Assembly (NCBI GenBank): GCA_937930845.1
Contig: CALHBJ010000001.1
Location: 868,001 to 932,000, forward strand
Length of the DNA stretch: 64,000 bases
Origin: an uncultured Rhizobiaceae group bacterium
GTDB lineage: Bacteria > Pseudomonadota > Alphaproteobacteria > Rhizobiales > Rhizobiaceae
Reading direction: 5' to 3'
Part shown: positions 26,886 through 35,799 of the stretch, piece by piece
How positions within the stretch are numbered: position 1 is the stretch's first letter
Layout of the letters: the number at the start of each line of letters is the position of its first letter
Made by a program: the position numbers and the translations under genes
Notes under the pieces: generated by a model
Seen by the model: only the letters and a program-made list of their open reading frames with translations
What the model was told of the DNA's origin: nothing
Databases searched by the model: none

Positions 26886-29222
26886 CTAAATTATTACCGG
26901 CGGATCAAAGGCTTTTGTGGGTGGAATTTCACCCATATAGGGTTCGACACAAACCAGACATGTGTGGGCAGACGGGCCCTGGCCAAGGCTCGATGTGCCT
27001 TTGTCGCGGGTCAATGCATTTGGATTGCCATGTCGACACATCCCCGTATCGTCGGGATCCCACCAGGCCCCGGTACTCATTTGAATGACGCCCGGTCGAA
27101 TGTCATCGGACAATCGAGCGACTCCCAGGCAAGCGCCACGTTCGTTAAAAAGTCTGATCATGTCCCCCGTGGCAATACCCCGTTTTTGCGCATCAACGGG
27201 GTTGAGCAAAACCGGTTCGCGCCCGTCGATTTTGCCCGCCCGGCTGACCGCGCCCTGATCGAGTTGCGAATGTAGCTTGGTGCTTGGCTGGTTTGAAATA
27301 AGATGAAGGTCTTGCTCACCGGCATTCCCAATCCACTCATAGGGCTCGTGCCATTGGGGGTGTCCGCAACAGTCTGCATAGCCATATGATGCGACCGTCT
27401 TTGAATATATTTCAATCTTGCCGCTTGGGGTCGCGAGAGGGTTTGCATCTGGATCATTGATGAAATCTTCAAGCATGATCCGCGGCTTTTTTGATGTGGG
27501 AACCCGGTGCCAACCCGTTTTGCAGAATTCATCCCAGTCTGGAATGTCCAATACTTGCGCATCATCAGCATCATCGGCCAATTCCGTTGATGCGAGATCG
27601 CCCACCTTACCGTCAGAAACCGATGTTTTGGAATAAATCCAGCGTATCCAGTCATCGGCATCGCGGCCTTGCGTGAAAGCTTTTTCAAGATTCATCCACC
27701 GCGCAATGCCGCGAAAGATTTCATAATCATCGCGCGCGCCGCCGGGCGGTTCGACCGCTTTTTCGGTTCGGATAATGTAGCTGTCCCGTTGGGACAGACT
27801 CACATCATTGCGCTCCACATGGGTGGTGCAGGGCAAAACGATATCGGCTCGCTTGGCCATAGGGTTCCAACACCAATCATTGCAAATAATGGTATCCGGC
27901 TTTTGCCAGGCTTGCGCCAGACGGTTCAGATCCTGGTGGTGATGAAAAGGATTGCCGCCCGCCCACCACACCAGATGAACATCGGGATAGGTGATTTCCT
28001 GGCCATTAAACGCAACAGTGCCACCGGGGTTCAGCAACATATCAGATATGCGCGCAACCGGAATAAAGTCTGAAATCGGGTTTTTTCCCTGGGGCAAGGA
28101 TCCCCCCGACAGCAGGGGATAGTCTCCACCCACGCTGTTGACGGCTGAATAGCCAAACGCAAACCCACCACCGGGTTGTCCAATCTGGCCCAGCATTGCC
28201 GCAAGTGTAATCGCCATCCAAAACGGTTGTTCACCGTGATCCTGACGTGTGAGCGACCAGCTGACAGAAATCATTGTGCGTTTGGCCGCCATCTTGCGGG
28301 CAAGCGTGCGAATGGTGTCAGCGGGTATCTCGCTCAGATTGGCCGCCCAATCGGCATCCTTTGCAATGCCGTCATTCTTGCCCGCAAGATAATCGGCGAA
28401 TGTTTCAAACCCGACGCAATAGCGGTTTAGAAAATTCTCATCGTGCATCTGCTCACTCAAGAGTGTGTGGGCCAGACCGAGCATGATGGCCACATCGCTG
28501 TTGGGCCGCGCGGCGAGCCATTCGCCTTCCACCTCCCCCATCATATCGTGGCGCATGGGTGATACATTGACAAATTCAATGCCTGCCACCCGGGCTTTCA
28601 AAATGCCATCGCGTTGCCGGTGAGCGCCTAAGCCACCGGCTTCTATCTGACCGTTTTTCAATGGGATGCCACCGAAGGCAACCACCAGTTCGCCATCCTG
28701 GGCGACAGAAGTCCAGCCGGTTGTGGTGTTGAGAAACTCCCGATAGGAGCCAAGGACATGGGGGATCATCGCTTCGGCGGCCGCAAATGAATAGGTAAAG
28801 GCGGAGCCGGTAAATCCGCCACTGCAATTCAGGAACCGCTTCAACTGGCTTTGCGCATGGTGAAAACGCCCTGCACTCGCCCAGCCATAAGACCCGGCAT
28901 ATATGGCGTTGGAACCATGGTTCTGCCGAACACGGGTGATTTCAGTTGCAACCAGTTCTTCGACACGCTCCCAGGTCACTTCCACGAAGGCCTCTTTGCC
29001 GCGCAGGTGGGTGTTGGAACCGGGACCATTTTTGAGCCAGCTTTCGCGCACCATCGGTGCCCGGATCCGACTTGGCGCATCCAGCGCATCGATAATACCG
29101 CGACCGATGGGGGACGGATTGGGGTCTTCCTCGAAGGGGCGCATTTCGGTGATCTTGCCGCCCTCAACCTGGGCGCGGTAGGTGCCCCAGTGATTGGTCG
29201 TCAAGAATGACTTTTTCTCCAA
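26886..29222 (-). CDS. molybdopterin oxidoreductase, DMSO-reductase family (BisC/TorZ-like)
   Basis: 778 residues, the usual length for biotin-sulfoxide reductase and TorZ. There is no iron-sulfur cysteine motif at the N-terminus and no Tat leader, so it is cytoplasmic or membrane-peripheral. The block GSYGWASAGRFHHAQSQLKRF at 110-130 holds the probable Mo ligand Ser116 and a conserved Tyr112. Later blocks (WWAGGNPFHHHQDLNRL; WNPMAKRADIVLPCTTHVERND) bind the two molybdopterin guanine dinucleotides. Known relatives reduce S- or N-oxides such as DMSO, TMAO or methionine sulfoxide; hydroxylating relatives are rarer. Its placement ahead of an importer and two monooxygenases leaves the substrate open. 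Confidence 0.88.
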   Translation of the reverse strand: MEKKSFLTTNHWGTYRAQVEGGKITEMRPFEEDPNPSPIGRGIIDALDAPSRIRAPMVRESWLKNGPGSNTHLRGKEAFVEVTWERVEELVATEITRVRQNHGSNAIYAGSYGWASAGRFHHAQSQLKRFLNCSGGFTGSAFTYSFAAAEAMIPHVLGSYREFLNTTTGWTSVAQDGELVVAFGGIPLKNGQIEAGGLGAHRQRDGILKARVAGIEFVNVSPMRHDMMGEVEGEWLAARPNSDVAIMLGLAHTLLSEQMHDENFLNRYCVGFETFADYLAGKNDGIAKDADWAANLSEIPADTIRTLARKMAAKRTMISVSWSLTRQDHGEQPFWMAITLAAMLGQIGQPGGGFAFGYSAVNSVGGDYPLLSGGSLPQGKNPISDFIPVARISDMLLNPGGTVAFNGQEITYPDVHLVWWAGGNPFHHHQDLNRLAQAWQKPDTIICNDWCWNPMAKRADIVLPCTTHVERNDVSLSQRDSYIIRTEKAVEPPGGARDDYEIFRGIARWMNLEKAFTQGRDADDWIRWIYSKTSVSDGKVGDLASTELADDADDAQVLDIPDWDEFCKTGWHRVPTSKKPRIMLEDFINDPDANPLATPSGKIEIYSKTVASYGYADCCGHPQWHEPYEWIGNAGEQDLHLISNQPSTKLHSQLDQGAVSRAGKIDGREPVLLNPVDAQKRGIATGDMIRLFNERGACLGVARLSDDIRPGVIQMSTGAWWDPDDTGMCRHGNPNALTRDKGTSSLGQGPSAHTCLVCVEPYMGEIPPTKAFDPPVII

Positions 29223-29274
29223 AACGCAACTCCAATTGGCACCGAACCCTTGTGAGACCTGCTAGGGTCGGGCA

Positions 29275-29619
29275 CTATTCAGGTTCATATAATGCCGTTG
29301 ATACATCGCCGGTCACATTGATGAATTTGGCTTCAATCTCTTCTTCGGAGATGCGTGAAAATTCGTATTTTCCAGTCGCATCTTCGTAGGAAAATTTATC
29401 TTTCAAGGAGCCGGTAAAATCCATCTTCATGCAGTTGACATATTGGCAACTGGATACGTCGCAATAGGTGAGGCTCTGGTCTTTGTGGAACACTATTTTT
29501 GTGTAGATCGGCGTGCCGAAATTTCCTTCCCAGACGCCGACAAACTTTTTATCTTTCGCCGCTGCGGGAAACGCCATAAAGGCCGTTGCAAGCAATATTC
29601 CCAGATATTTCAGTGTCAT
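29275..29619 (-). CDS. small secreted protein of unknown function
   Basis: About 114 residues from the ATG at 29619, supported by GAGG 10-13 bp upstream. A clear Sec signal peptide (MTLKYLGILLATAFMAFPAAA) is followed by a ~94-residue mature domain rich in beta-prone residues, starting GVWEGNFGTPIYTKIVF, with three cysteines close together (C-x4-C-x4-C). Not recognised. It begins 20 bp after the flavoprotein gene and precedes the molybdoenzyme gene, so it may be part of their periplasmic chemistry. Confidence 0.65.
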   Translation of the reverse strand: MTLKYLGILLATAFMAFPAAAKDKKFVGVWEGNFGTPIYTKIVFHKDQSLTYCDVSSCQYVNCMKMDFTGSLKDKFSYEDATGKYEFSRISEEEIEAKFINVTGDVSTALYEPE

Positions 29620-29639
29620 GATCGAGCCTCGCGTTAGGG

Positions 29640-30914
29640 TCATGGTCCAAACATATCGGCGGTGATGGATGAATACCAATCAAGAGATTCTTCATACGTA
29701 TTCTTGCGCAATTCAGCGCTTTCGCGTCGTCTTGATACAAAGCCATCTACACGGGCAATTTTTTCTGACGTTGCCTTGTATGTCGCACCAATTTTGACAC
29801 TGTCGTTTTCAGCCAGCAACGACCAGCACGTATTTTGAAATTCGGATGGCCCCAGGGCGGCTCCGGTCAAACGGTGCAAAATGGCATTGGCACAGACCTT
29901 CGCCTGGGAGTTTGCTGAGAATGCGGACTTTGGCATGTCGCCCTGGGCTGCGGCATCTCCCAGCACATATATATTTTCATCCAAACGAGAGCGCATATCC
30001 TGGGCGCGCACCGGTGCCCACCCGTCTTCCACAATCCCGGCAGTATGGGCAATTTGCCCAGCCTTTTGCGCGGGAATAATATTGCACGCATCGACCTTGA
30101 TTGTTTCCCCATCGACAGAAATCGTCATTGCCTGCGGGTCGACGCTGAAGGTGTTCATGTCAACATCGCTGTTCATGTCGATCATGCCTTTATAATATTT
30201 TTTCCAGGCTTCTCGAAACAGGCCCATTTTCGAAAAAACAGGCTTTGGGTCGGCAATGATGATCTTGGCCGTGGGATTGATGGCTTTGAACATATTGGCC
30301 ACAACGCATACCCGTTCATAAGGTCCAGGCGGGCAGCGATAAAAACCTGGCGGCGCAACGATGGCGAAGATGCCCCCTTTCGGTATCGCTTCGATTTGCG
30401 ATTTTAACCTGCGCACCTGCTCGCCACCTTTATAGGCATGGGGCATCTGGTTTTGATCGGCCAAGCTCCAGCCATTTACCGAGCCTTCAACAAAGTCGAT
30501 GCCCGGCGCAAGCACCAGAATATCATAGCGCAATATGCCCTTTTGCAGGTTGATCTTTTGAGCATCCCGGTCAATGCCCGTGGCCGTGTCCTGCACGACC
30601 TGGATACCGAACTCGCGCTCCAAAGTAGTGTAGCTGTGGTCGAGTGAGGCAAAGTCGCGGTCACCTGCCAGATAATGATTGGAAAAGAAGCAGGGTTGAT
30701 AGGTCTTGTTGGCATCAACCAGTGTCACATCAACCTGGCCGTTGCCATCCCGGGCAATATATCGTGCCGCGGTGGCACCACCTGCGCCGCCGCCGATGAC
30801 AACCACATGGGGTTTACTCACGCGGCTCATGGTGGATTGGGCAGACGCTCCTTTGGCAATCGCCAATGAGGCAATGCTGCTCCCCAGAAATGCTCTTCTT
30901 GTTGGACTACTCAC
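29640..30914 (-). CDS. sulfide-dehydrogenase-like FAD flavoprotein (FCSD/SoxF family)
   Basis: 424 residues from a GTG at 30914, six bases after the stop of the upstream permease gene. This start yields a proper Tat leader (PTRRAFLGSSIASLAIAKGASA), so the enzyme is periplasmic. FAD motif VVIGGGAGGATAARYI; the FCSD/SQR landmark YQPCFFSNHYLAGDRDFASLDHSY; further cysteines in ERVCVVANMF and DACNII may form the redox pair. Family members oxidise sulfide and pass electrons to a cytochrome c subunit. No cytochrome c gene is adjacent, so it may use another acceptor, or act on another sulfur compound. Its location behind sugar-type permeases is unusual. Confidence 0.82.
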   Translation of the reverse strand: MSSPTRRAFLGSSIASLAIAKGASAQSTMSRVSKPHVVVIGGGAGGATAARYIARDGNGQVDVTLVDANKTYQPCFFSNHYLAGDRDFASLDHSYTTLEREFGIQVVQDTATGIDRDAQKINLQKGILRYDILVLAPGIDFVEGSVNGWSLADQNQMPHAYKGGEQVRRLKSQIEAIPKGGIFAIVAPPGFYRCPPGPYERVCVVANMFKAINPTAKIIIADPKPVFSKMGLFREAWKKYYKGMIDMNSDVDMNTFSVDPQAMTISVDGETIKVDACNIIPAQKAGQIAHTAGIVEDGWAPVRAQDMRSRLDENIYVLGDAAAQGDMPKSAFSANSQAKVCANAILHRLTGAALGPSEFQNTCWSLLAENDSVKIGATYKATSEKIARVDGFVSRRRESAELRKNTYEESLDWYSSITADMFGP

Positions 30915-30919
30915 AACAA

Positions 30920-31894
30920 CTATTCTTCCCGCCTGCGCAAACCAAACGAGAGCGCAAGCACCACAAACACCAACACGCCAATCCCGACTTGCTGCCAAAA
31001 GAAATTCCAGCCGATGAGCAGCAGCCCGTTGCGCATGATCGCCAATAGAAACACGCCCATGAGCGTACCGATAACGGTGGGACGCCGGTCCTTCGTCAAT
31101 GCAGTTCCAATGAATGTGGCACCGATTGCATCCAGCAAAAATGCATCACCGGAAAGAGGAATGTAGGACTTCACCTGGGACGACAACAATATTCCGGCTA
31201 TGCCGCACAGCAGCGCACAATAGACAAAAACCTTGGAAAGTTCCCGCGGCACCCGCACGCCCGAATAAAGCGCAACACCGGGTTTGGCGCCCAGAACCGC
31301 GACAAACCGTCCAAACACCATTTTGTGGAGCAGCAGATAAACGGCAATAGAGCAGCCCACCAAAATCCAGACCGGTGAAGGCAAGCCGAACAATTGCGAA
31401 TCCGAAATCGCCCTGAAAATTGGGGAATATTCCTCGGTCGTCAGCGTGATGGGCGTTCCGCCATTGGTGGCCAGGCGCTGAACCGAACTGCCGATGAACA
31501 ACACGCCAAGTGTGGCAAGGAAGGCATCAATCTTCAACTTGTTGATCAAAAACGCATTGAAAAGACCCACCAGGAGGGCGGCAACCAGGCCCGCGCCAAC
31601 ACCCAAAACAGCGCTGTAACCGGCGGCAAGAAGGGAGAAGAATGTCAGCCCTGAAATATCAACCGAAACACCAACCGACAGATCAATCCCACCGGCGGCA
31701 ATGACAATCGTCATGCCAAGCGACACGATGGCCAGCAGCACGACCTTATTGGCCACAACATTGTACAGATTTTCAAGCGACAGGAAATTATCGGTTGTTA
31801 CCGAAAATATCACCACGATGGCAGCAAAGGCGAACAGCACAATATAGTTCGACAATGCCTCAAGACTGATGATGGATTTCTTCACATTGTCCAT
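30920..31894 (-). CDS. ribose-type ABC transporter permease 2
   Basis: 324 residues from the ATG at 31894, two bases after the first permease's stop; the longer open frame upstream is only overlap into that gene. About nine to ten hydrophobic helices. Family block GMTIVIAAGGIDLSVGVSVDISG near 59-81, as in RbsC/XylH. Forms a heterodimeric channel with the product of the preceding gene, driven by the two-domain ATPase at 32901-34415. Confidence 0.92.
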   Translation of the reverse strand: MDNVKKSIISLEALSNYIVLFAFAAIVVIFSVTTDNFLSLENLYNVVANKVVLLAIVSLGMTIVIAAGGIDLSVGVSVDISGLTFFSLLAAGYSAVLGVGAGLVAALLVGLFNAFLINKLKIDAFLATLGVLFIGSSVQRLATNGGTPITLTTEEYSPIFRAISDSQLFGLPSPVWILVGCSIAVYLLLHKMVFGRFVAVLGAKPGVALYSGVRVPRELSKVFVYCALLCGIAGILLSSQVKSYIPLSGDAFLLDAIGATFIGTALTKDRRPTVIGTLMGVFLLAIMRNGLLLIGWNFFWQQVGIGVLVFVVLALSFGLRRREE

Positions 31895-31896
31895 GA

Positions 31897-32901
31897 TCAG
31901 CCCCCTTCCGCCGGCTTGGCAAATGATGTCAGCGCAACAACCAACAGGATAAGCGCGCCCTGGACACCGCTTACCCAATATGAAGAGATTCCCAATAGTT
32001 GAAATCCGTTGGCGAGAAAGCCCACGAAAAGAGAGGCGATTAACGTGCCCCCAATCGTGGGGACGAACCGGCGAGAAAACACGGTTCCAAGGAGCGCCGC
32101 AGCCAGTACTGGAAGCAGATGCAGGCCCGTTCCCAGAGTGGAAGCTGACAGGCGGGAGACGATCAGGACAGCAGCTATGCCTGCGCAAAGCCCGGAGAAA
32201 ATATAGCTGAAATAAATGTTGAAACCGACGTTCAAACCGGCGGCCCTTGCCGCTTCCGGGAAGCCGCCCACCGCATATAGCCGCACGCCAAAGGGCGAAT
32301 AATGCACCAGAATTGTCACGAAAATCGTGAAAACAATCAACACCCATGCCAAGGCCGAAATGCCCAGGAATCGCCCGAACTGAAGCATTGTTAAAAATTC
32401 TGAGCTTGCGCCCACAACGTTGTTGCCGGTGATGGTCAGTTCCAGCCCGGTCGCAATATTCATCACCGCCAGGGTCGCCAATAATGGAATTATGCGAAAG
32501 AGCACCACCGCAATTCCGTTGAGAAGCCCCATGGCCATGCCTGAGAATATCGCGGCCAGAATGGCAAGAGGTTCCGGCAATCCCAAATTGAGAAGGGTGA
32601 CAAATACGGCGCCTGCCAATCCCGCATTGGCAGCAACTGACAGATCAACGCCGCCCTGCTGAACGTCTGTCCCCGTTCCGATGAACACAACCGTCATGCC
32701 ATAGGCGAGCATGGTCAGGATGACCGATTGCTCAACGACATTTTGCAGGTTGTACGAAGAGGTAAATCCCCTCGCATAAATCGCGAAATACAGGAGAATA
32801 ATACCAATTGCGGCAAAAGCTCCCAATCGCACGAAAAGGGCCGCAAGCGCTCTTCGGTTCATGCTGCTATTGGCAGCAGCGGGCCCAGTTACACCCGACA
32901 C
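31897..32901 (-). CDS. ribose-type ABC transporter permease 1
   Basis: 334 residues from a GTG overlapping the ATPase stop by one base (TAGTG); an internal ATG at 32862 is the alternative. About nine to ten membrane helices. The RbsC-family block appears as GMTVVFIGTGTDVQQGGVDLSVAANAGL at about 68-95. Two non-identical permease genes in one operon is the layout of LsrC/LsrD-type and several polyol importers. Confidence 0.92.
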   Translation of the reverse strand: MSGVTGPAAANSSMNRRALAALFVRLGAFAAIGIILLYFAIYARGFTSSYNLQNVVEQSVILTMLAYGMTVVFIGTGTDVQQGGVDLSVAANAGLAGAVFVTLLNLGLPEPLAILAAIFSGMAMGLLNGIAVVLFRIIPLLATLAVMNIATGLELTITGNNVVGASSEFLTMLQFGRFLGISALAWVLIVFTIFVTILVHYSPFGVRLYAVGGFPEAARAAGLNVGFNIYFSYIFSGLCAGIAAVLIVSRLSASTLGTGLHLLPVLAAALLGTVFSRRFVPTIGGTLIASLFVGFLANGFQLLGISSYWVSGVQGALILLVVALTSFAKPAEGG

Positions 32902-34415
32902 TACGAAACCTCCCTCAAACCTGAGGGAGCCCCACCGGAAGCAACCGCCAACAACCGATCACTGTTGATTTCTCCACGCTTGTACTCGCCAACAATTTTA
33001 CCGCGATAGATCACCAGAATTCGATCACACATCTCGACGGTTTCCTCCAAATCAGACGAAACGAAGAGGATGGCTTTGCCCTCCCCCGCCAGGCGGTTCA
33101 TGAGATTGTAAATTTCAACTTTGGCCCCCACATCCACCGCGACCGTTGGATCGTCCAACAGGTATACGGAACTGTCGCAGGACAACCATTTGGCCACCAC
33201 CACCTTTTGTTGATTGCCGCCGGAAAGATTTTTAACCGGGAGAAAACGGTCTGGCGTTTTCACGCCCAATTCCTCGATGAGACCATCGACCAATTTCGCT
33301 TCAAAAATCTTATTGACGAATCCACGTATGGCATGGCGGGCTGTGGACGCGATTGAGATATTGTCTGACACTGACAGATCAACCGCCACACCATGGGCGC
33401 GCCGGTCTTCCGGTATCATGGCAATGCCCGCATCGACCGCTTCGCCCGGCGCTTTGAATTTCACGGCCCCACCATTGAGGGCAATTGTGCCGGAATCCGG
33501 CTGATCAAGGCCGAATATGCATTTCAGCAATTGCTTGTCACCGGAACCCAACAATCCGGTCAGGCCCAGCACTTCCCCCTTGTGCAGGGTCAGATTGACG
33601 CCTTCAAAATGCCCCGTTCGGGAGGCGTCTTTCAACTCAAGAACGGGTTCGTCAATCCTGGCCTCCCTTCTTGGGTACATTTCGCTTGTGTCGCGATTGA
33701 CCATCAAGGAGACGATTTCCTCAATGCTTGAATCCGATGCGACAACGTTTCCGGCATTGCGCCCATTGCGCAAAATGGTGACGTCATCACATATCTCCAT
33801 GATTTCCTGCATGTAGTGGGAGATAAAAATAATGGCGATATTTTCATCGCGCAGGGCACGCAACACGCGAAACAGGCTTGATACTTCCGCGGCAACCAAC
33901 GCTGCTGTGGGTTCATCGAGCACCAGCACTCTTGCGTTGCAAGCCAGCGCCCGCGTTATTTGAACAATCTTCTGCTGGGCCGCCGACAGATCGCGAATGA
34001 GTGCGTTGGCATCTATGTCCAGATTGAAATGCTTCTTGATGAGATCGCTGGCTTCTTTTCTCATGCGCTTGATATCGAGAAGGAAGCCCCTGCGGGGTTC
34101 ATTATTCAGGAATACGGCTTCTGCCACTGTTGCCGTGGGCACAAGCAATCTGTCCTGGTGAATGAAGTGCACGCCGTCCTTTTCGATGGAAGCCGGAGCA
34201 ATCACATCGAGCGTTTTGTCGCCCACACACACATTGCCGCTATCGTGTTTGTAAATCCCGGCAAGGACTTTGATAATTGTGGATTTGCCAGCCCCGTTGG
34301 CACCTACCAGACCATGAATAGAACCCTTGCGAACCTGAAGATCAACATTGTCCAAGGCTTTCACAGGCCCAAACTGCTTGGATATGCCACGCATATCAAT
34401 GGCGACGTCAGACAT
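32901..34415 (-). CDS. ribose-type ABC transporter ATPase, two domains (RbsA/MglA-like)
   Basis: 504 residues with two ATPase domains. The first has Walker A GANGAGKS at 38-45, signature LSAAQQK and Walker B VLVLDEPTAAL. The second has the degenerate Walker A GLLGSGDKQ typical of sugar ATPases, then LSGGNQQK and VYLLDDPTVAVD. Energises import of a monosaccharide, polyol or related compound through the permease pair downstream. Normal family length. Confidence 0.95.
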   Translation of the reverse strand: MSDVAIDMRGISKQFGPVKALDNVDLQVRKGSIHGLVGANGAGKSTIIKVLAGIYKHDSGNVCVGDKTLDVIAPASIEKDGVHFIHQDRLLVPTATVAEAVFLNNEPRRGFLLDIKRMRKEASDLIKKHFNLDIDANALIRDLSAAQQKIVQITRALACNARVLVLDEPTAALVAAEVSSLFRVLRALRDENIAIIFISHYMQEIMEICDDVTILRNGRNAGNVVASDSSIEEIVSLMVNRDTSEMYPRREARIDEPVLELKDASRTGHFEGVNLTLHKGEVLGLTGLLGSGDKQLLKCIFGLDQPDSGTIALNGGAVKFKAPGEAVDAGIAMIPEDRRAHGVAVDLSVSDNISIASTARHAIRGFVNKIFEAKLVDGLIEELGVKTPDRFLPVKNLSGGNQQKVVVAKWLSCDSSVYLLDDPTVAVDVGAKVEIYNLMNRLAGEGKAILFVSSDLEETVEMCDRILVIYRGKIVGEYKRGEINSDRLLAVASGGAPSGLREVS

Positions 34416-34455
34416 TGGTGAACTCCATGTCCGGATTCTCTTACGGGAAGAAAAT

Positions 34456-34487
34456 TGCTGCTCCGCCAGGCTGGGAGCGGAGCAGCA
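34456..34487 (-). terminator. strong hairpin between binding-protein and ATPase genes
   Basis: TGCTGCTCCGC (34456-34466) and GCGGAGCAGCA (34477-34487) form a perfect 11-bp stem with a 10-nt loop. On the minus strand it follows the binding-protein stop and is trailed by ATTTTCTTCC. This fits an attenuator or mRNA-stabilising hairpin that keeps the binding protein in excess over the membrane parts. Confidence 0.65.
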
Positions 34488-34505
34488 GCTTTCAGAAGTA
34501 ACGAG

Positions 34506-35474
34506 TTACTTCTTCGGGAGAAAGTCCTTGGCAACTTCCGCTGCATTTGCCTTGGTGATCATCAGCGACGATACGAAAGTGATGGGAGCGACCTGCTGAC
34601 CATTGAGAAATTTGGCAACGTTTTGTGCAGCACCCTTACCGATTTCATAGGGCTGTTGCGCAGCAACGGCACCGGCAGCCGAGTTTGGATTCGCGACCAT
34701 CTCAACGTAGTCGGGCGAACCATCAATCCCATAGGTTCTCACTTCCATGCGCCCGGCCTTCTCGATGGCTTGCGTTGCGCCAACACTTGGGCGGTCCCAA
34801 CAGGACCATACGGCCTTCAAACCGGAATCCTTGCCGAACTTGGTCAACATGTCCGTCACATCGGCAAAGGCCTGTTGAACCGTGTTCGGAGCCACGTCTT
34901 TCAACTCTGGTTCGATCAATTCGATACCGGAGAAATTGCTCATCACATATTTCAACTGGTCGTAGCGGATTTTACAAACCGGCACGGAGTAGAAGCCGTT
35001 GAAGACCAATACTTTACCCTTGCCACCCATGTCATCGACCATTTGCAAAGCAAGGTCCGAGCCGATGCCGTAATTGTTTGAAGTGGTATTGTTGACCGAA
35101 TGGGGCGTGATGGTATCGACCGTGAATAACGGAATGCCGGCGTCACGAATTTTTTTCAGCCAGGGATCAAGTACTTTGATATTGCCCAATTGCTGAATGA
35201 TCGCATCAGGCTTTTGCGCGATGAGCGTTTGTATCTGGTTGACCTGGGTCTGGTCGTTGCGCCCGGCATCCAGTGCAATCACTTCTGCGCCCAAACGTTT
35301 CAGCTCATCCAACTGACCTTTGTAGGCCTGAAGATCCCAGTGATGGCTTGTGCCAACCACGGTCACGCCGACGGTTTTTCCCTTTAACGAAAGTTCTTGT
35401 GCATAAGACAACGCAGTTGTCGCCATCAGCACAGACGTCGCGACAAGCATTTTGGTCAAAAACTTCAATCTCAT
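34506..35474 (-). CDS. sugar-type ABC transporter solute-binding protein
   Basis: 322 residues from the ATG at 35474, with GGGAGGAG 9-16 bp upstream. Sec signal peptide to about residue 25 (LMATTALSYAQE). The mature protein is a Peripla_BP_4 (ribose-binding) fold: KGKTVGVTVVGTSHHWDLQ, NQIQTLIAQKPDAIIQQ and DPWLKKIRDAGIPLFTVDT. First gene of the minus-strand run that reads through to 18.7 kb and divergent from the SorC-type regulator. Ligand probably a sugar, polyol or sugar acid. Confidence 0.92.
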   Translation of the reverse strand: MRLKFLTKMLVATSVLMATTALSYAQELSLKGKTVGVTVVGTSHHWDLQAYKGQLDELKRLGAEVIALDAGRNDQTQVNQIQTLIAQKPDAIIQQLGNIKVLDPWLKKIRDAGIPLFTVDTITPHSVNNTTSNNYGIGSDLALQMVDDMGGKGKVLVFNGFYSVPVCKIRYDQLKYVMSNFSGIELIEPELKDVAPNTVQQAFADVTDMLTKFGKDSGLKAVWSCWDRPSVGATQAIEKAGRMEVRTYGIDGSPDYVEMVANPNSAAGAVAAQQPYEIGKGAAQNVAKFLNGQQVAPITFVSSLMITKANAAEVAKDFLPKK

Positions 35475-35568
35475 AATTAGTCTCCTCCCGAACTCAATCG
35501 GTTGTTGGGCCTTCTTCAAAGTCGATCATGGTTTTTCAACCGACAGCGATGACAGACAACTCTCCCAT

Positions 35569-35587
35569 AACGTTTGTGACAAACGTT
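35569..35587. promoter_or_regulatory. perfect inverted repeat, candidate SorC-type operator
   Basis: AACGTTTG-TGA-CAAACGTT: two perfect 8-bp arms around a 3-bp centre, 95 bp upstream of the binding-protein start. Size and position fit an operator for the regulator encoded at 35800. I did not find a second full copy in the window. Confidence 0.6.
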
Positions 35588-35700
35588 CCTCCGCCCGTTT
35601 AATTCGCAGCCGCCCCTTTACAGAAACAAAGCATCGAAATCGGACCAGTCCAATTTTTGCCGCCATCCTTTTATGAACAAAAACAAAAACCAGACTTAAC

Positions 35701-35726
35701 TTATGTAATAAATTATGTCATATGTC
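35701..35726. promoter_or_regulatory. TATGT direct repeats upstream of the SorC-type gene
   Basis: TTATGT at 35701 and 35713 and TATGTC at 35721 lie in an A/T-rich stretch 74-99 bp before the regulator start. Possible promoter or accessory regulator sites; only weak evidence. Confidence 0.3.
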
Positions 35727-35799
35727 AAACATGATCGCACCCTTGATTTTGTCTTAACGGCGCTGACTTTGTGGCAGTGAGAGAATTTGGAAAATCGAC

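Larger units (their letters stand above)
35475..35799. promoter_or_regulatory. divergent control region of the sugar-type regulon
   Basis: 325 bp without genes between the binding-protein gene and the SorC-type regulator. It is A/T-rich near 35690-35730 and holds the inverted repeat and TATGT repeats listed separately. All genes on the left (to 18700) and right (to 45013) run away from it with few gaps, so it may be the main control point for about 23 genes. Confidence 0.6.

Noticed and set aside
31895-32347. Longer start of the second ribose-type permease
   Set aside because: The extension only reads through the first permease gene in another frame; the ATG at 31894 fits the family N-terminus.
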